From assembly GCA_017474385.1 (NCBI GenBank), contig JAFVHU010000026.1:1-32363 (forward strand): DNA of 32,363 bases. Direction: 5' to 3'. The translations under genes and the position numbers were made by a program. The DNA is from Afipia sp. (GTDB lineage: Bacteria > Pseudomonadota > Alphaproteobacteria > Rhizobiales > Xanthobacteraceae). Below the pieces are notes generated by a model. The model saw only the letters and a program-made list of their open reading frames with translations. It did no database searches and was not told where the DNA came from. Of the stretch, positions 19,287 through 28,544 are shown piece by piece (position 1 is the stretch's first letter; every line of letters begins with the position of its first letter).

Positions 19287-19319
19287 GTCTGCCGCCTCCT
19301 TTATCCCCCTTTGGCAGAC
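19287..19319 (+). promoter_or_regulatory. Possible leader hairpin before leuS
   Basis: GTCTGCC (19287-19293) and GGCAGAC (19313-19319) are a perfect 7-bp inverted repeat around a pyrimidine-rich 19-base loop, 11 bases upstream of the leuS ATG. A TTGACC (19260-19265) nearby could be a -35 element, but no good -10 is visible. Function is speculative. Confidence 0.35.
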
Positions 19320-19329
19320 GACCGATCCG

Positions 19330-22191
19330 ATGAGCACCGAACGCTATAACGCCCGCGAATCCGAGCCACGCTGGCAAAAGCTCTGGGATGAGCGGGCGAT
19401 TTTCGCCACGCGCAACGACGATCCCCGGCCGAAATACTACGTGCTCGAGATGTTCCCCTATCCGTCGGGGCGCATCCATATGGGTCACGTCCGCAACTAC
19501 ACCATGGGCGACGTGGTCGCGCGCTACATGCGCGCCAAAGGCCACAACGTGCTGCATCCGATGGGCTGGGACGCCTTCGGCCTGCCGGCGGAGAATGCGG
19601 CGATCGAGCGCAAGGTCGCTCCGAAGGCATGGACCTACGAGAACATCGCCGCGATGAAAAAGCAGCTCCAGACCATGGGGCTGTCGCTCGACTGGTCGCG
19701 CGAATTCGCGACCTGCGACCCGAGCTACTACAAACATCAGCAGAAGATGTTTCTGGATTTCATGAAGGCGGGGTTGGCCGAGCGCGAAAAGCGCAAGATC
19801 AACTGGGACCCGGTCGACATGACCGTGCTCGCCAACGAGCAGGTGATCGACGGGCGCGGCTGGCGCTCCGGCGCTGTCGTCGAGCAGCGCGAGATGAACC
19901 AGTGGGTCTTCAAGATCACGAAGTACTCGCAGGACCTGCTTGACGCACTGGACACGCTCGATCGCTGGCCCGACAAGGTTCGGCTGATGCAGCGCAACTG
20001 GATCGGACGGTCCGAGGGCCTGCTGATCCGGTTCGCACTCGACACCGCGACCGCGCCGAATGGCGATACCGAACTCAAGGTTTTCACGACGCGGCCCGAC
20101 ACGCTGTTCGGCGCCAGGTTCATGGCGATCGCGGCGGATCATCCGCTCGCGCAGGCGGCTGCGTTGAAGAATCCAAAGCTCGCCGAATTCATTGCCGAGA
20201 CCAAACGTCAGGGCACCGCGCAGGAAATCATCGACACCGCCGAGAAGCAGGGCTTCGACACCGGCATCAAGGCCGTCCATCCGTTCGATCCGGACTGGAA
20301 GCTGCCGGTCTATGTCGCCAACTTCGTGCTGATGGAATACGGCACCGGCGCCATCTTCGGATGCCCGGCGCACGATCAGCGCGACCTCGATTTCGTCAAC
20401 AAGTACGGTCTTGGAAATACGCCGGTGGTCGGCCCGCCGGACGTCGATCCGAAATCGTTCGTCATCACCGACACTGCCTATGATGGCGAAGGCCGCATGA
20501 TCAATTCGCGCTTCCTCGATGGCATGACCATCGAAGAGGCGAAGGAAGAGGTCGCAAAGCGGCTTGAGACCGTTACGTGGGGCTATAAGATCGAGCTTCC
20601 GTCAGGATCAACGGAGAAAGATGGAATTCTGAGCACGCCGATTGTTCGAAGCGTGGCTGGAAGTCCTGTCGCCCCGTTTGATAGGACATTAGAGTTTGGC
20701 TTCGACGAATTGTTGGGATCGACTTTGACAAGCTGGTCTCCCGACAGACGATATTCTATCGTCGGCTCGAAAGAGTTGTTCGAAAGCCGCAACCTCATAC
20801 AATTCGCCCAACACGTTGCGGTTGCCGAGCGGCAGGTCAACTTCCGCCTGCGCGACTGGGGTATCTCGCGACAACGCTATTGGGGTTGCCCGATCCCGGT
20901 GATCCACTGCGCTGTCTGCGGAGTCGTGCCGGTGCCGGATAAAGATCTGCCAGTGGTGCTTCCCGACGATGTGACCTTCGATAAGCCGGGCAACGCGCTC
21001 GACCATCATCCGACCTGGAAGCACGTCAGATGCCCCGAATGCGATAGAACGGGAGCGGAACGCGAAACCGACACGATGGATACGTTCGTCGATTCGTCGT
21101 GGTATTTCGCGCGCTTCACCGATCCGTGGAACGAAAACGCGCCGACTACGCCTGCCGTGGCCAACCACATGATGCCGGTCGATCAGTATATCGGCGGCGT
21201 CGAACACGCGATCCTGCATCTTTTGTATTCGCGCTTCTTTACCCGCGCGATGAAGGCGACGGGACACATCGGCATGGACGAGCCGTTCGCCGGCATGTTC
21301 ACGCAGGGCATGGTGGTGCACGAAACCTACAAGAAGCAGGACGGTACCTTTGCCTCGCCGGCCGAGATCAACATCGAGACCGTCGGCGACAAGCGCAGCG
21401 CGACATTGCTGACGACGAAAGAGCCGATCGAGATCGGTCCCATCGAGAAGATGTCGAAGTCGAAGCGCAACACCGTCGACCCCGACGACATCATCGGCAC
21501 CTACGGCGCCGACACCGCGCGCTGGTTCATGCTGTCCGACTCGCCGCCCGACCGCGACGTAATCTGGAGCGAGGAAGGCGTGCAGGGCGCCGGCCGTTTC
21601 GTGCAGCGGATCTGGCGGCTGGTGAATGCTGCCGCTCCGCATCTGCCGGAACCGGGCACGACCATCGCGGAGAACAACGACGGCGCGATGGCGCTCCGGC
21701 GCATTGCTCACCGTACCCTTGCGGATGTCTCGACCGCCATCGAGCGGCTTCGTTTCAATACCGCAATTGCAAAGCTCTATACCTTTGTCGGCGCGCTCGG
21801 GGACGTCGTCGACGGCCCGGCGAAATCTCTGCAGACCGACCCCGCCGTCGCGGCGGCGGCCCGGGAGGCATTCGACATCCTGGTCCGGCTGATTTCCCCG
21901 ATGATGCCGCATCTGGCCGAGCAATGCTGGCAGGCCCTGGGACACCAGGAGCTGGTTTCGGAGGCAAATTGGCCCGAAACCGAAGCCAAATTGCTGGTCG
22001 ATGACACAATTACGCTGCCAGTGCAGGTTAATGGCAAGAAACGCGCGGATGTCACGGTCGCCCGAAATGCTTCAAACGGGGAAATTGAGGCTGCCGTTTT
22101 GACACTCGATGCAGTAAAAATGGCGCTGGACGGGAAACCTCCCCGAAAAGTCATTGTCGTTCCGCAGAGGATCGTGAATGTCGTGGTTTAA
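19330..22191 (+). CDS. leuS: Leucyl-tRNA synthetase with an unusual internal insertion
   Basis: A 953-residue class I aminoacyl-tRNA synthetase charging tRNA-Leu. Motifs: [15 protein letters not shown] (HIGH box, about 43-57), the CP1 editing domain with [10 protein letters not shown] and [15 protein letters not shown] (editing Asp), the catalytic return [16 protein letters not shown] (about 504-519), zinc-like cysteine pairs (CAVCG, CPEC), EKMSKSKRN (KMSKS box), the anticodon-binding domain and a C-terminal domain. Usual alphaproteobacterial length is about 870, so this is some 80 residues long. The excess is residues about 418-495 (20581-20815), between the editing domain and the catalytic return. 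That stretch has 51% GC by hand count (122/240 over 20581-20820) and some rare codons (AGA, ATA), unlike its flanks. All catalytic motifs are intact. lptE overlaps its 3' end by 14 bases. Confidence 0.96.
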   Translation: MSTERYNARESEPRWQKLWDERAIFATRNDDPRPKYYVLEMFPYPSGRIHMGHVRNYTMGDVVARYMRAKGHNVLHPMGWDAFGLPAENAAIERKVAPKAWTYENIAAMKKQLQTMGLSLDWSREFATCDPSYYKHQQKMFLDFMKAGLAEREKRKINWDPVDMTVLANEQVIDGRGWRSGAVVEQREMNQWVFKITKYSQDLLDALDTLDRWPDKVRLMQRNWIGRSEGLLIRFALDTATAPNGDTELKVFTTRPDTLFGARFMAIAADHPLAQAAALKNPKLAEFIAETKRQGTAQEIIDTAEKQGFDTGIKAVHPFDPDWKLPVYVANFVLMEYGTGAIFGCPAHDQRDLDFVNKYGLGNTPVVGPPDVDPKSFVITDTAYDGEGRMINSRFLDGMTIEEAKEEVAKRLETVTWGYKIELPSGSTEKDGILSTPIVRSVAGSPVAPFDRTLEFGFDELLGSTLTSWSPDRRYSIVGSKELFESRNLIQFAQHVAVAERQVNFRLRDWGISRQRYWGCPIPVIHCAVCGVVPVPDKDLPVVLPDDVTFDKPGNALDHHPTWKHVRCPECDRTGAERETDTMDTFVDSSWYFARFTDPWNENAPTTPAVANHMMPVDQYIGGVEHAILHLLYSRFFTRAMKATGHIGMDEPFAGMFTQGMVVHETYKKQDGTFASPAEINIETVGDKRSATLLTTKEPIEIGPIEKMSKSKRNTVDPDDIIGTYGADTARWFMLSDSPPDRDVIWSEEGVQGAGRFVQRIWRLVNAAAPHLPEPGTTIAENNDGAMALRRIAHRTLADVSTAIERLRFNTAIAKLYTFVGALGDVVDGPAKSLQTDPAVAAAAREAFDILVRLISPMMPHLAEQCWQALGHQELVSEANWPETEAKLLVDDTITLPVQVNGKKRADVTVARNASNGEIEAAVLTLDAVKMALDGKPPRKVIVVPQRIVNVVV

Positions 22192-22732
22192 TAAGCGCAT
22201 CGCTGTCCGGCTCATCGCCGTGGCCGCCCTTGCGGCACTGACGGCCGGGTGCTTCCAGCCGATGTACGGCGAGCGGAGCGCGACCGGCGGCTCGGCCCTG
22301 CGCGAGAAGCTGCAGGGCGTCGAGGTTCCCCCGCTCAACCTGCCGAACGGTTCGCGCGAGGCGCGGCTTGGCGTCGAGATTCGCAACAATCTGATGTTCA
22401 GCATGTATGGCAGCGCCGTCGGCGGGCCGCCGACCCACCGTCTGGTGATGCGGCTGACCACAACCCGGCTGTCGATCATCGTCGATCCGACCACCGCACG
22501 ACCCGACATCGAGAACTACGGTATCGATGCGACCTATGAGTTGAAGGACAATGCCACCGACAAGACAGTGCTGACCGGCACCACCTTCTCGCGTGTGTCC
22601 TACGACATTCCGGGACAAGCCCAGCGCTTCGCGCGCTCGCGCGGATTGCGCGACGCGGAAGACCGCGCCGCCAAGACAATTGCCGACAATATCAGCCAGC
22701 GTCTCGCGTCGTTCTTCGTCGCCGGCTCCTGA
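22178..22732 (+). CDS. lptE: LPS-assembly lipoprotein LptE
   Basis: A 184-residue lipoprotein. LptE plugs the LptD beta-barrel and helps place lipopolysaccharide in the outer leaflet of the outer membrane. A short signal sequence ends in the lipobox LTAGC, with Cys25 as the lipidated residue, followed by FQPMYGERS, the usual alphaproteobacterial LptE start. The rest has the family pattern [13 protein letters not shown] and [39 protein letters not shown]. The start ATG lies inside the end of leuS (14-base overlap) and holA follows after 24 bp, so leuS-lptE-holA is one operon, the standard order in the group. Confidence 0.93.
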   Translation: MSWFNKRIAVRLIAVAALAALTAGCFQPMYGERSATGGSALREKLQGVEVPPLNLPNGSREARLGVEIRNNLMFSMYGSAVGGPPTHRLVMRLTTTRLSIIVDPTTARPDIENYGIDATYELKDNATDKTVLTGTTFSRVSYDIPGQAQRFARSRGLRDAEDRAAKTIADNISQRLASFFVAGS

Positions 22733-22756
22733 TCGCACTCGGGACTATAAACATTC

Positions 22757-23785
22757 GTGGTCGCGCTTCGCGGGAAAGAAATCGACGCGTTTCTGGCCCG
22801 GCCCGATCCGTCGCGGCCGATCATTCTGCTTTATGGTCCCGACGCAGGCCTCGTGCGCGAACGCGCTGATGCCTTGATGGCATCCGCCGTCGACGATCCA
22901 AGCGATCCGTTTTCTCTGGTCCGCATGGACGGCGACGAACTCGCCGCCGAGCCGTCGCGCCTGGTCGATGAAGCCATGACGGTGCCGCTGTTCGGCGGCC
23001 GCCGCGCGATCAGAATTCGCGCCGGCTCGCGCAGCTTCGCCAGCGGCATCGATACGCTGGCCGAGATGCAGCCGAAAGACTGCCGCATTGTCATCGAGGC
23101 CGGCGAGTTGCGCCCTGATGCACCATTGCGGAAGGCCTGCGAGAAAGCCAGGACCGCTGTCGCGATCGCCTGCTACGCCGACACCGAGCACGATCTTGCC
23201 AAGCTGATCGACGACGAACTGCGCTTATCGAATCTGAAGATTCAACCAGACGCGCGTGCGGCGCTGACGTCGCTGCTCGGCGGCGACCGGCAGGCGTCAC
23301 GCAATGAGATTCGGAAAGTTGCGCTTTACGCGCACGGTCAGCGTGAGGTCACACTCGATGACGTGGTGGCCATCGTGACCGACGCATCGGGTCTCGCGCT
23401 CGATCCTATCGTCGACAACGCTTTTGCCGGGCGGGCCGCCGACGTCGAAACCGCGTTCGCCAAGGCGATGGCCGCCGGGACCTATCCCGGTTTGATCATC
23501 ATGTCGGCACAGCGCCACGCCGCGCTGCTCCACAAGGCGCGTTTATCGATCGAAGAGGGCCGCAGCGAACTTGAAGCGCTCGACAGCGGATTTCCGCGGC
23601 TGCACTTTTCGCGCAAGACACTGGTCGAGACGGCATTGCGCAATACCAGCTCCGAGCGCATGGGGCGGGTCATGGCGCAACTGGCCGACGCCGCGTTCGA
23701 CATGCGCAAACAGTCGTCATTGGCAGAAGTCATCGCGCAGCGCGCACTGCTTGCGATTGCGGTGAACGCGCGGCGTAGGGGATGA
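22757..23785 (+). CDS. holA: DNA polymerase III subunit delta
   Basis: A 342-residue clamp-loader subunit that opens the beta clamp during its loading onto primed DNA. The N-terminal AAA+-like domain contains FLARPDPSRPIILLYGPDAGLVRERADAL (degenerate nucleotide site, as expected for delta), then FGGRRAIRIRAG, LRKACEKARTAVAIACYADTEHDLAKLI and LTSLLGGDRQASRNEIRKVALYA. The C-terminal collar domain is ETAFAKAMAAGTYPGLIIMSAQRHAALLHKAR onward. The start codon is GTG 22757. It is the last gene of the leuS operon; a cloverleaf-like repeat lies between it and convergent parB. Confidence 0.94.
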   Translation: MVALRGKEIDAFLARPDPSRPIILLYGPDAGLVRERADALMASAVDDPSDPFSLVRMDGDELAAEPSRLVDEAMTVPLFGGRRAIRIRAGSRSFASGIDTLAEMQPKDCRIVIEAGELRPDAPLRKACEKARTAVAIACYADTEHDLAKLIDDELRLSNLKIQPDARAALTSLLGGDRQASRNEIRKVALYAHGQREVTLDDVVAIVTDASGLALDPIVDNAFAGRAADVETAFAKAMAAGTYPGLIIMSAQRHAALLHKARLSIEEGRSELEALDSGFPRLHFSRKTLVETALRNTSSERMGRVMAQLADAAFDMRKQSSLAEVIAQRALLAIAVNARRRG

Positions 23786-23796
23786 ACTCTCAACAC

Positions 23797-23884
23797 GTCA
23801 TGCCCGCGCTTGTCGCGGGCATCCACGTCTTTCTGAAGTATCCAAAAACAAGGCGTGGATGGCCGGGTCAAGCCCGGCCATGAC
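23797..23884. repeat. Cloverleaf-like palindromic repeat between holA and parB
   Basis: The outer arms GTCA (23797-23800) and TGAC (23881-23884) enclose two hairpins, TGCCCGCG-CTTGT-CGCGGGCA and ATGGCCGGG-TCAAG-CCCGGCCAT, and a central stem TCCACG/CGTGGA with a large loop, so the whole can fold as a junction of three arms. From memory, repeats of this type are very common in Bradyrhizobium and Rhodopseudomonas. It sits in a convergent gap and may end transcription both ways. Confidence 0.85.
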
Positions 23885-23901
23885 ACCTTTCTTGAAGCAC
23901 C

Positions 23902-24789
23902 TTATTTGCCGGCTTCAAGCCGCCGCAAAATCTCGTCGAGCTGATCGAGATCGGTGTACTTGATCTGCACCGTGCCGCCGGGATTGCGGTGATCGACGCT
24001 GACCTTCAGACCGAGCACATCGCTGACCCGCTTTTCGAGCGCGATGGTGTCGGGATCCTTCACTTTGGCCGAGCTGCCACCGCGCGCCTTCTGGGCGCCG
24101 CGCTCCGGCACGCCTTCTTCATGCGCCAGCGCCTCGGTCTGACGCACGTTCAGACCTTCCTCGACAATCCGCTTCGCCGCGGCTGCCGCATCGGGCACGC
24201 CGATCAGCGCGCGCGCGTGACCCGCCGACAACTTGCCTTCGGCGATGTAGGCCTGAACCTGATCGGGCAGCTTGGTCAGACGCATCATGTTGGCGACATG
24301 GCTGCGGCTCTTACCGACGATCTTGGCGATATCTTCCTGGCTGCGTTTGAATTCCGCGGCGAGCGCGTGATAGCCCTGCGCTTCCTCCATCGCGTTCAGG
24401 TCGGAGCGCTGCACATTCTCGATGATCGCGATTTCGAGCGCGTCGCTGTCGTTTACTTCGACAGTGACGATCGGCACATCGTGCAGACCGGCGCGCTGCG
24501 ACGCGCGCCAGCGGCGCTCGCCGGCGATGATCTCGAAACGATCCTGCGCGCCCTTCACCGGGCGCACCACGATCGGCTGAATCACGCCGTGCTGTTTGAT
24601 GGACGCCGACAGTTCGTTGAGTTCGTCGTCGGAGAAAGTCCGGCGCGGATTGCGCGGGTTGGCTTTCAGAAATTCGATCGGAACGCGGCGCGGCGTGCGC
24701 GCGGGACGATCGACATGCGCCGCCTCGCCGCCAACATCGCCGATCAGACTTGCAAGACCGCGACCCAGTCGCGAACGCTCCTCGGCCAT
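23902..24789 (-). CDS. parB: Chromosome partitioning protein ParB
   Basis: A 295-residue centromere-binding CTPase clamp that loads at parS and spreads along DNA, recruiting ParA and SMC. The start is MAEERSRLGRGLASLIGD, typical of alphaproteobacterial ParB. The N domain has PIEFLKANPRNPRRTF, IKQHGVIQPIVVRP and the CTP-binding motif IIAGERRWRASQRAG. The parS-reading HTH region is EDIAKIVGKSRSHVANMMRLTKLP, and LSAGHARALIG follows. The C-terminal dimer domain ends in LDQLDEILRRLEAGK. I chose ATG 24789, with GAGGGA upstream on the reverse strand; GTG 24819 would add 10 residues. Three perfect parS targets lie 1.6-3.7 kb upstream. It is separated from parA by 172 bp with a palindromic repeat. Confidence 0.96.
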   Translation of the reverse strand: MAEERSRLGRGLASLIGDVGGEAAHVDRPARTPRRVPIEFLKANPRNPRRTFSDDELNELSASIKQHGVIQPIVVRPVKGAQDRFEIIAGERRWRASQRAGLHDVPIVTVEVNDSDALEIAIIENVQRSDLNAMEEAQGYHALAAEFKRSQEDIAKIVGKSRSHVANMMRLTKLPDQVQAYIAEGKLSAGHARALIGVPDAAAAAKRIVEEGLNVRQTEALAHEEGVPERGAQKARGGSSAKVKDPDTIALEKRVSDVLGLKVSVDHRNPGGTVQIKYTDLDQLDEILRRLEAGK

Positions 24790-24851
24790 TGCCGCTTCCC
24801 TCGCACTCAACTCACGCACTCCGCCTGTAAACTCAATCGTTCAAGACTTCC

Positions 24852-24952
24852 GTCATCCTGAGGTGCAAGCCCTTGCGAGCCTCGAAGGATGGCGGTTGCA
24901 TTGTTCTGTCACCCTTCGAGGCCTTCGCTTCGCTGCGGCACCTCTGGGTGAC
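24852..24952. repeat. Palindromic intergenic repeat, GTCAYCCTGAGGTGC type (copy 2), between parA and parB
   Basis: The outer arms are GTCATCCTGAGGTGC (24852-24866) and GCACCTCTGGGTGAC (24938-24952), with GCCTCGAAGG / CCTTCGAGGC inside. It is the same family as 13733-13844. It lies in the 172-bp gap between parA and parB, which are usually nearly contiguous. Confidence 0.87.
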
Positions 24953-24961
24953 GATGGCTAC

Positions 24962-25819
24962 CTAGTGCGTGCGCAACTCGCGCTCGCGCTGAATGACTTC
25001 AGTCGCGAGTTTCAGATACGCTTCGCTGCCGACGCACTTGAGATCGTAGACCAGAACCGGCTTGCCATAGGACGGCGCTTCGGAGATGCGCACGTTGCGC
25101 GGGATCATGGTGTCGTAAACTTTCTTGCCCATGAACTGTCGCACATCGGCGACGACCTGATTCGACAGGTTGTTGCGCGAGTCGAACATCGTCAGCACGA
25201 TGCCGTGGATCGATAGCGTCGGGTTGAGCGTCGAGCGCACCTGCTCCACCGTCTGCAGCAACTGCGACAGACCTTCGAGCGCGAAGAACTCACACTGCAA
25301 CGGAACGAGAATCGCGTGCGACGCCGCCATGGCGTTGACGGTGATGAGATTGAGCGACGGCGGGCAATCGATCAGCACGTAGGTGTAATCGGTGTCCGGC
25401 GCGACATTGACGTTGAGGTCGGCGATGGCGTCGCGCAGACGAAACGCGCGGTCGCGCGTGGTGCCGAGCTCAAGCTCGAGGCCCGAGAGATCCATGGTCG
25501 ACGCCGCGATGTGCAGGCGAGGCACTGCGGTCGGAATGATGGCCTCGCGCAGCTTGGCTTCGCCGATCAGCACGTCGTAGGTCGAGCAGTTGCGGTTGCG
25601 GCGATCGATGCCAAGTCCGGTGGACGCATTGCCCTGCGGATCGAGATCGACAATCAGCACCCGCTCGCCGATGGCGGCCAGCGCGGTCCCGAGATTGATC
25701 GCGGTCGTGGTCTTGCCGACGCCGCCCTTCTGATTGGCGAGCGCCAGGATGCGGGGATGACCCCGTTCGCCCGTCGCCGTGCCGTTCTCGTCCTCAAAAA
25801 TTCCGTCGATGCCAACCAT
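24962..25819 (-). CDS. parA: Chromosome partitioning ATPase ParA
   Basis: A 285-residue deviant-Walker ATPase (Soj/ParA) that binds DNA non-specifically in its ATP dimer and moves ParB-parS complexes. The deviant Walker A is KGGVGKTT (31-38) with the signature lysine Lys31, followed by VLIVDLDPQGNASTGLG (A' motif), YVLIDCPPSLNLITVNAM (Walker B) and RNVRISEAPSYGKPVLVYD. A short Gly/Glu-rich N-terminal extension of about 22 residues precedes the core. It is the third gene of mnmG-rsmG-parA-parB; rsmG ends 34 bp upstream. Confidence 0.97.
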   Translation of the reverse strand: MVGIDGIFEDENGTATGERGHPRILALANQKGGVGKTTTAINLGTALAAIGERVLIVDLDPQGNASTGLGIDRRNRNCSTYDVLIGEAKLREAIIPTAVPRLHIAASTMDLSGLELELGTTRDRAFRLRDAIADLNVNVAPDTDYTYVLIDCPPSLNLITVNAMAASHAILVPLQCEFFALEGLSQLLQTVEQVRSTLNPTLSIHGIVLTMFDSRNNLSNQVVADVRQFMGKKVYDTMIPRNVRISEAPSYGKPVLVYDLKCVGSEAYLKLATEVIQRERELRTH

Positions 25820-25853
25820 TGCCTGGCCGCCTTGTACCTGTACTGCCGGAGGA

Positions 25854-26510
25854 TTATCGCCGCTCGATTGTGTTGAGCTCGACGATCCAGCCGTGTCCGC
25901 CGGTGCGGCTGGGATGTAAAATGGGCTCGATATTCCAGTATTTAGTAGCTTCCGTCAATTCGGACTCTACATCTTGTCCCTTTAGAAAGAGTGCTTTCGC
26001 GCCCCGGCTCACCAGAGGTTCCGCATAGTCCAGCAACATATGTAGTGGAGCGACCGCACGCGCTGTGACGCAATCTATCGGCACATGCGAGCTATCCACA
26101 TAATCCCCGATGTCGGCGAGGATAACCGAGCCGGCAGCGCCGGTGACTCGAAGCGCTTCGCGCAGAAACGCCGCCTTCTTGGCGTTGCGCTCGACGAGCT
26201 GAACGGACGCGCCTTCATGCTCCGCCATTGCACAGGCCAGCACCACACCGGGAAAGCCGCCGCCGCTGCCGAAGTCGAGCCAATGTCTCGCCGACGGCGC
26301 GAGATCCAGAAGCTGGAGAGAATCGGCGATGTGCCGGGTCCAGAGCTGCGGAAGCGTGGAGGGCGAGATGAGATTGGTCTTGGCCTGCCACGCCACAAAC
26401 AGATCGACATAGCGATCGAGCCGCGCCTCTGTTTCACGTGAAACAGGAGTCAGCGCCAAAGCCGCCGCCTTGTCCGAAGCCGGGTTGGAAATGGAGGCCG
26501 CTTTGGCCAT
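25854..26510 (-). CDS. rsmG: 16S rRNA (guanine-527-N7) methyltransferase RsmG
   Basis: A 218-residue SAM-dependent methyltransferase (GidB) that methylates G527 of 16S rRNA; loss gives low-level streptomycin resistance in other bacteria. The SAM site is WLDFGSGGGFPGVVLA (about residues 83-98), followed by VQLVERNAKKAAFLREAL and DCVTARAVAPLHMLLDYAEPLV. I chose ATG 26510 (MAKAASISNP), 8 bp after the mnmG stop; the frame is open further upstream only inside mnmG. The codons for PVSRET near residue 23-28 form a perfect parS site at 26430-26445, so the gene doubles as part of the centromere. Confidence 0.95.
   Translation of the reverse strand: MAKAASISNPASDKAAALALTPVSRETEARLDRYVDLFVAWQAKTNLISPSTLPQLWTRHIADSLQLLDLAPSARHWLDFGSGGGFPGVVLACAMAEHEGASVQLVERNAKKAAFLREALRVTGAAGSVILADIGDYVDSSHVPIDCVTARAVAPLHMLLDYAEPLVSRGAKALFLKGQDVESELTEATKYWNIEPILHPSRTGGHGWIVELNTIERR
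26430..26445. promoter_or_regulatory. parS site 1 (inside rsmG)
   Basis: TGTTTCACGTGAAACA is a perfect 16-bp palindrome identical to the canonical bacterial parS. ParB binds it as the centromere seed. It lies within the rsmG coding sequence and reads as part of PVSRETE. Confidence 0.96.
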
Positions 26511-26518
26511 GAGATGCC

Positions 26519-28390
26519 TCAGGCCGATGCGGCGGAAGACCGGCGCGCCTCGCGGCGCAGATAGGCCGCGAGAATTGCCAGCGCCGCCGGGGTCATGGCC
26601 TCGATCCGGCCCGCCTGTCCGATGGTCCGGGGACGAACCTTTTCGAGCTTCTGCCGGGCTTCGTTCGAGAGACCCGGAACGGCGCTGTAATCGACGTCCG
26701 TCAGAACAAGGCCTTCGTCGCGGCGGAACGCCTGAACGTCGGCGGCCTGGCGGGCGAGATAGACATCGTACTTGGCGTCGATCTCCAGATGGACGGCGAT
26801 CTTGGGGTCGATCTCGGTGAGCTGCGGCCAGATCGAGGTGACGGTGGCCCACTCGACCTCGGGATAGGCCAGCATTTCGAATGCCGTGCGGCGTTGGCCA
26901 TCATGGTTGAGCATCAAGCCGTGCTTTGCGGCCTCATTCGGCGTCACAGAGAGTGATTTTGCCAATGATTTCGCAGTGTTAAGCGCCGCGACCTTGGCGG
27001 CATGACGCCCTGCCCGCTCAGTGCCGACACAGCCGAGCGCAATTCCCCGGCCGGTCAGGCGCTGGTCGGCGTTGTCGGCACGAAGGGTCAGGCGATACTC
27101 GGCCCGCGAGGTGAACATGCGATACGGCTCGGTGATGCCGCGCGAGGTCAGATCGTCGATCATCACGCCGAGATAACCGTCGGCGCGGTCGAACACCACC
27201 GGTTCGCCGCCGCCGGCCAGCAAGGCGGCGTTCAGCCCGGCCACAAATCCCTGCGCACCGGCTTCTTCATAGCCCGTGGTGCCGTTGATCTGCCCGGCCA
27301 GGAAAAGACCCGGCACGCGCTTGGTTTGGAGGGTCGGATCGAGTTCGCGCGGATCAACATGATCGTATTCGATGGCGTAACCCGGCCGGACCATTTTCAC
27401 GTGCTCGAGGCCGGGAATGGTCGCCAGAATCGCCTGCTGGACCTCTTCCGGCAGCGATGTCGAGATGCCGTTCGGATAAACCGTGGTGTCGTCGAGCCCT
27501 TCCGGCTCCAGAAAGATCTGATGGCCGTCGCGATCCCCGAACCGGACGATCTTGTCCTCGATCGACGGGCAATAGCGCGGACCGGAGCTTTTTATCTGGC
27601 CGGAGTACATCGGCGAGCGATGGACATTGGCCCGGATGATCTCATGGGTCGCGTTGGTGGTCCGGGTGATCCCGCATTCGATCTGCGGGGTCGTGATCCG
27701 GTCCGTCAGCACCGAAAATGGTTCGATCGGGTCATCTCCGGGCTGCATTTCGACCGCCGACCAGTCGATGGTCGAGCCATCAAGCCGCGGCGGCGTCCCG
27801 GTCTTGAGACGGCCCAGGGTAAATCCTGCCCGCTCGAAGGATTTTGAGAGACCCATCGCCGGAGCTTCCCCGACCCGTCCGGCCGGCCAGTTCTTCTCGC
27901 CGAGATGGATCAGGCCCCGAAGAAACGTCCCGGTGGTCACGACCACGGCGCCGACGGTGAATTCCCGGCCATCGCCCAGGCGAATTCCGCAGATCCGGCC
28001 CTCGGACAGCAAAAGCTCGTCGGCTTCACCCTCGATCACGGTCAGATTGGGCGTGTTCCGGATTTCCGCCTGCATCGCCGCCGCATAAAGCTTGCGGTCG
28101 ATCTGGGCGCGGGGACCTCGCACGGCCGGCCCCTTGCGGCGGTTCAGAACCCGGAACTGAATGCCGCCCTGATCGGCCATTCGGCCCATCAAACCGTCCA
28201 AAGCATCGATCTCCCGGACCAGATGACCCTTTCCGAGGCCCCCGATGGCGGGATTGCAGGACATCGCGCCGACGGTCGCGAATTGATGAGTGACCAGGGC
28301 GGTTTTCGCGCCTGCGCGCGCGGATGCCGCGGCGGCTTCACAGCCGGCGTGGCCTCCCCCGATCACGATGACGTCGAACATGTTCTGCAT
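26519..28390 (-). CDS. mnmG: tRNA uridine-5-carboxymethylaminomethyl modification enzyme MnmG
   Basis: A 623-residue FAD enzyme (GidA) that, with MnmE, installs cmnm5 groups on the wobble uridine of certain tRNAs. Motifs: [31 protein letters not shown] (FAD fold at the N terminus), [36 protein letters not shown], and the family signature [32 protein letters not shown], then [20 protein letters not shown]. The C-terminal helical domain binds MnmE and tRNA. The start is probably ATG 28390 (MQNMF) or 28381; ATG 28417 is less likely. No clear Shine-Dalgarno decides it. Two parS sites lie between it and mnmE. Confidence 0.95.
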   Translation of the reverse strand: MQNMFDVIVIGGGHAGCEAAAASARAGAKTALVTHQFATVGAMSCNPAIGGLGKGHLVREIDALDGLMGRMADQGGIQFRVLNRRKGPAVRGPRAQIDRKLYAAAMQAEIRNTPNLTVIEGEADELLLSEGRICGIRLGDGREFTVGAVVVTTGTFLRGLIHLGEKNWPAGRVGEAPAMGLSKSFERAGFTLGRLKTGTPPRLDGSTIDWSAVEMQPGDDPIEPFSVLTDRITTPQIECGITRTTNATHEIIRANVHRSPMYSGQIKSSGPRYCPSIEDKIVRFGDRDGHQIFLEPEGLDDTTVYPNGISTSLPEEVQQAILATIPGLEHVKMVRPGYAIEYDHVDPRELDPTLQTKRVPGLFLAGQINGTTGYEEAGAQGFVAGLNAALLAGGGEPVVFDRADGYLGVMIDDLTSRGITEPYRMFTSRAEYRLTLRADNADQRLTGRGIALGCVGTERAGRHAAKVAALNTAKSLAKSLSVTPNEAAKHGLMLNHDGQRRTAFEMLAYPEVEWATVTSIWPQLTEIDPKIAVHLEIDAKYDVYLARQAADVQAFRRDEGLVLTDVDYSAVPGLSNEARQKLEKVRPRTIGQAGRIEAMTPAALAILAAYLRREARRSSAASA

Positions 28391-28445
28391 GCGCAGACTT
28401 CTACCGCTTTGATGCAAAAGCTCAACGACGGAAATCGATCAGGAG

Positions 28446-28461
28446 TGTTTCACGTGAAACA
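28446..28461. promoter_or_regulatory. parS site 2 (mnmG-mnmE intergenic)
   Basis: A perfect TGTTTCACGTGAAACA. Bound ParB here would lie over the probable mnmG promoter or leader region. Confidence 0.97.
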
Positions 28462-28477
28462 CCGGGGCGGGCAGACT

Positions 28478-28493
28478 TGTTTCACGTGAAACA
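28478..28493. promoter_or_regulatory. parS site 3 (mnmG-mnmE intergenic)
   Basis: A second perfect TGTTTCACGTGAAACA in the same gap. Its start is 32 bp from the start of site 2, about three helical turns, so both sites face roughly the same side of the DNA. Confidence 0.97.
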
Positions 28494-28544
28494 GGGCCAT
28501 TGGCCCACCTGGAACCCGCCATAGGCCAATGGCCTACTTTCCAT

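Noticed and set aside
19260-19288. Sigma-70 promoter TTGACC with a CTAGT-type -10 before leuS
   Set aside because: The -35 is good but the -10 is poor at 17-18 bp spacing; it is mentioned only within the leader entry and not called as a promoter.
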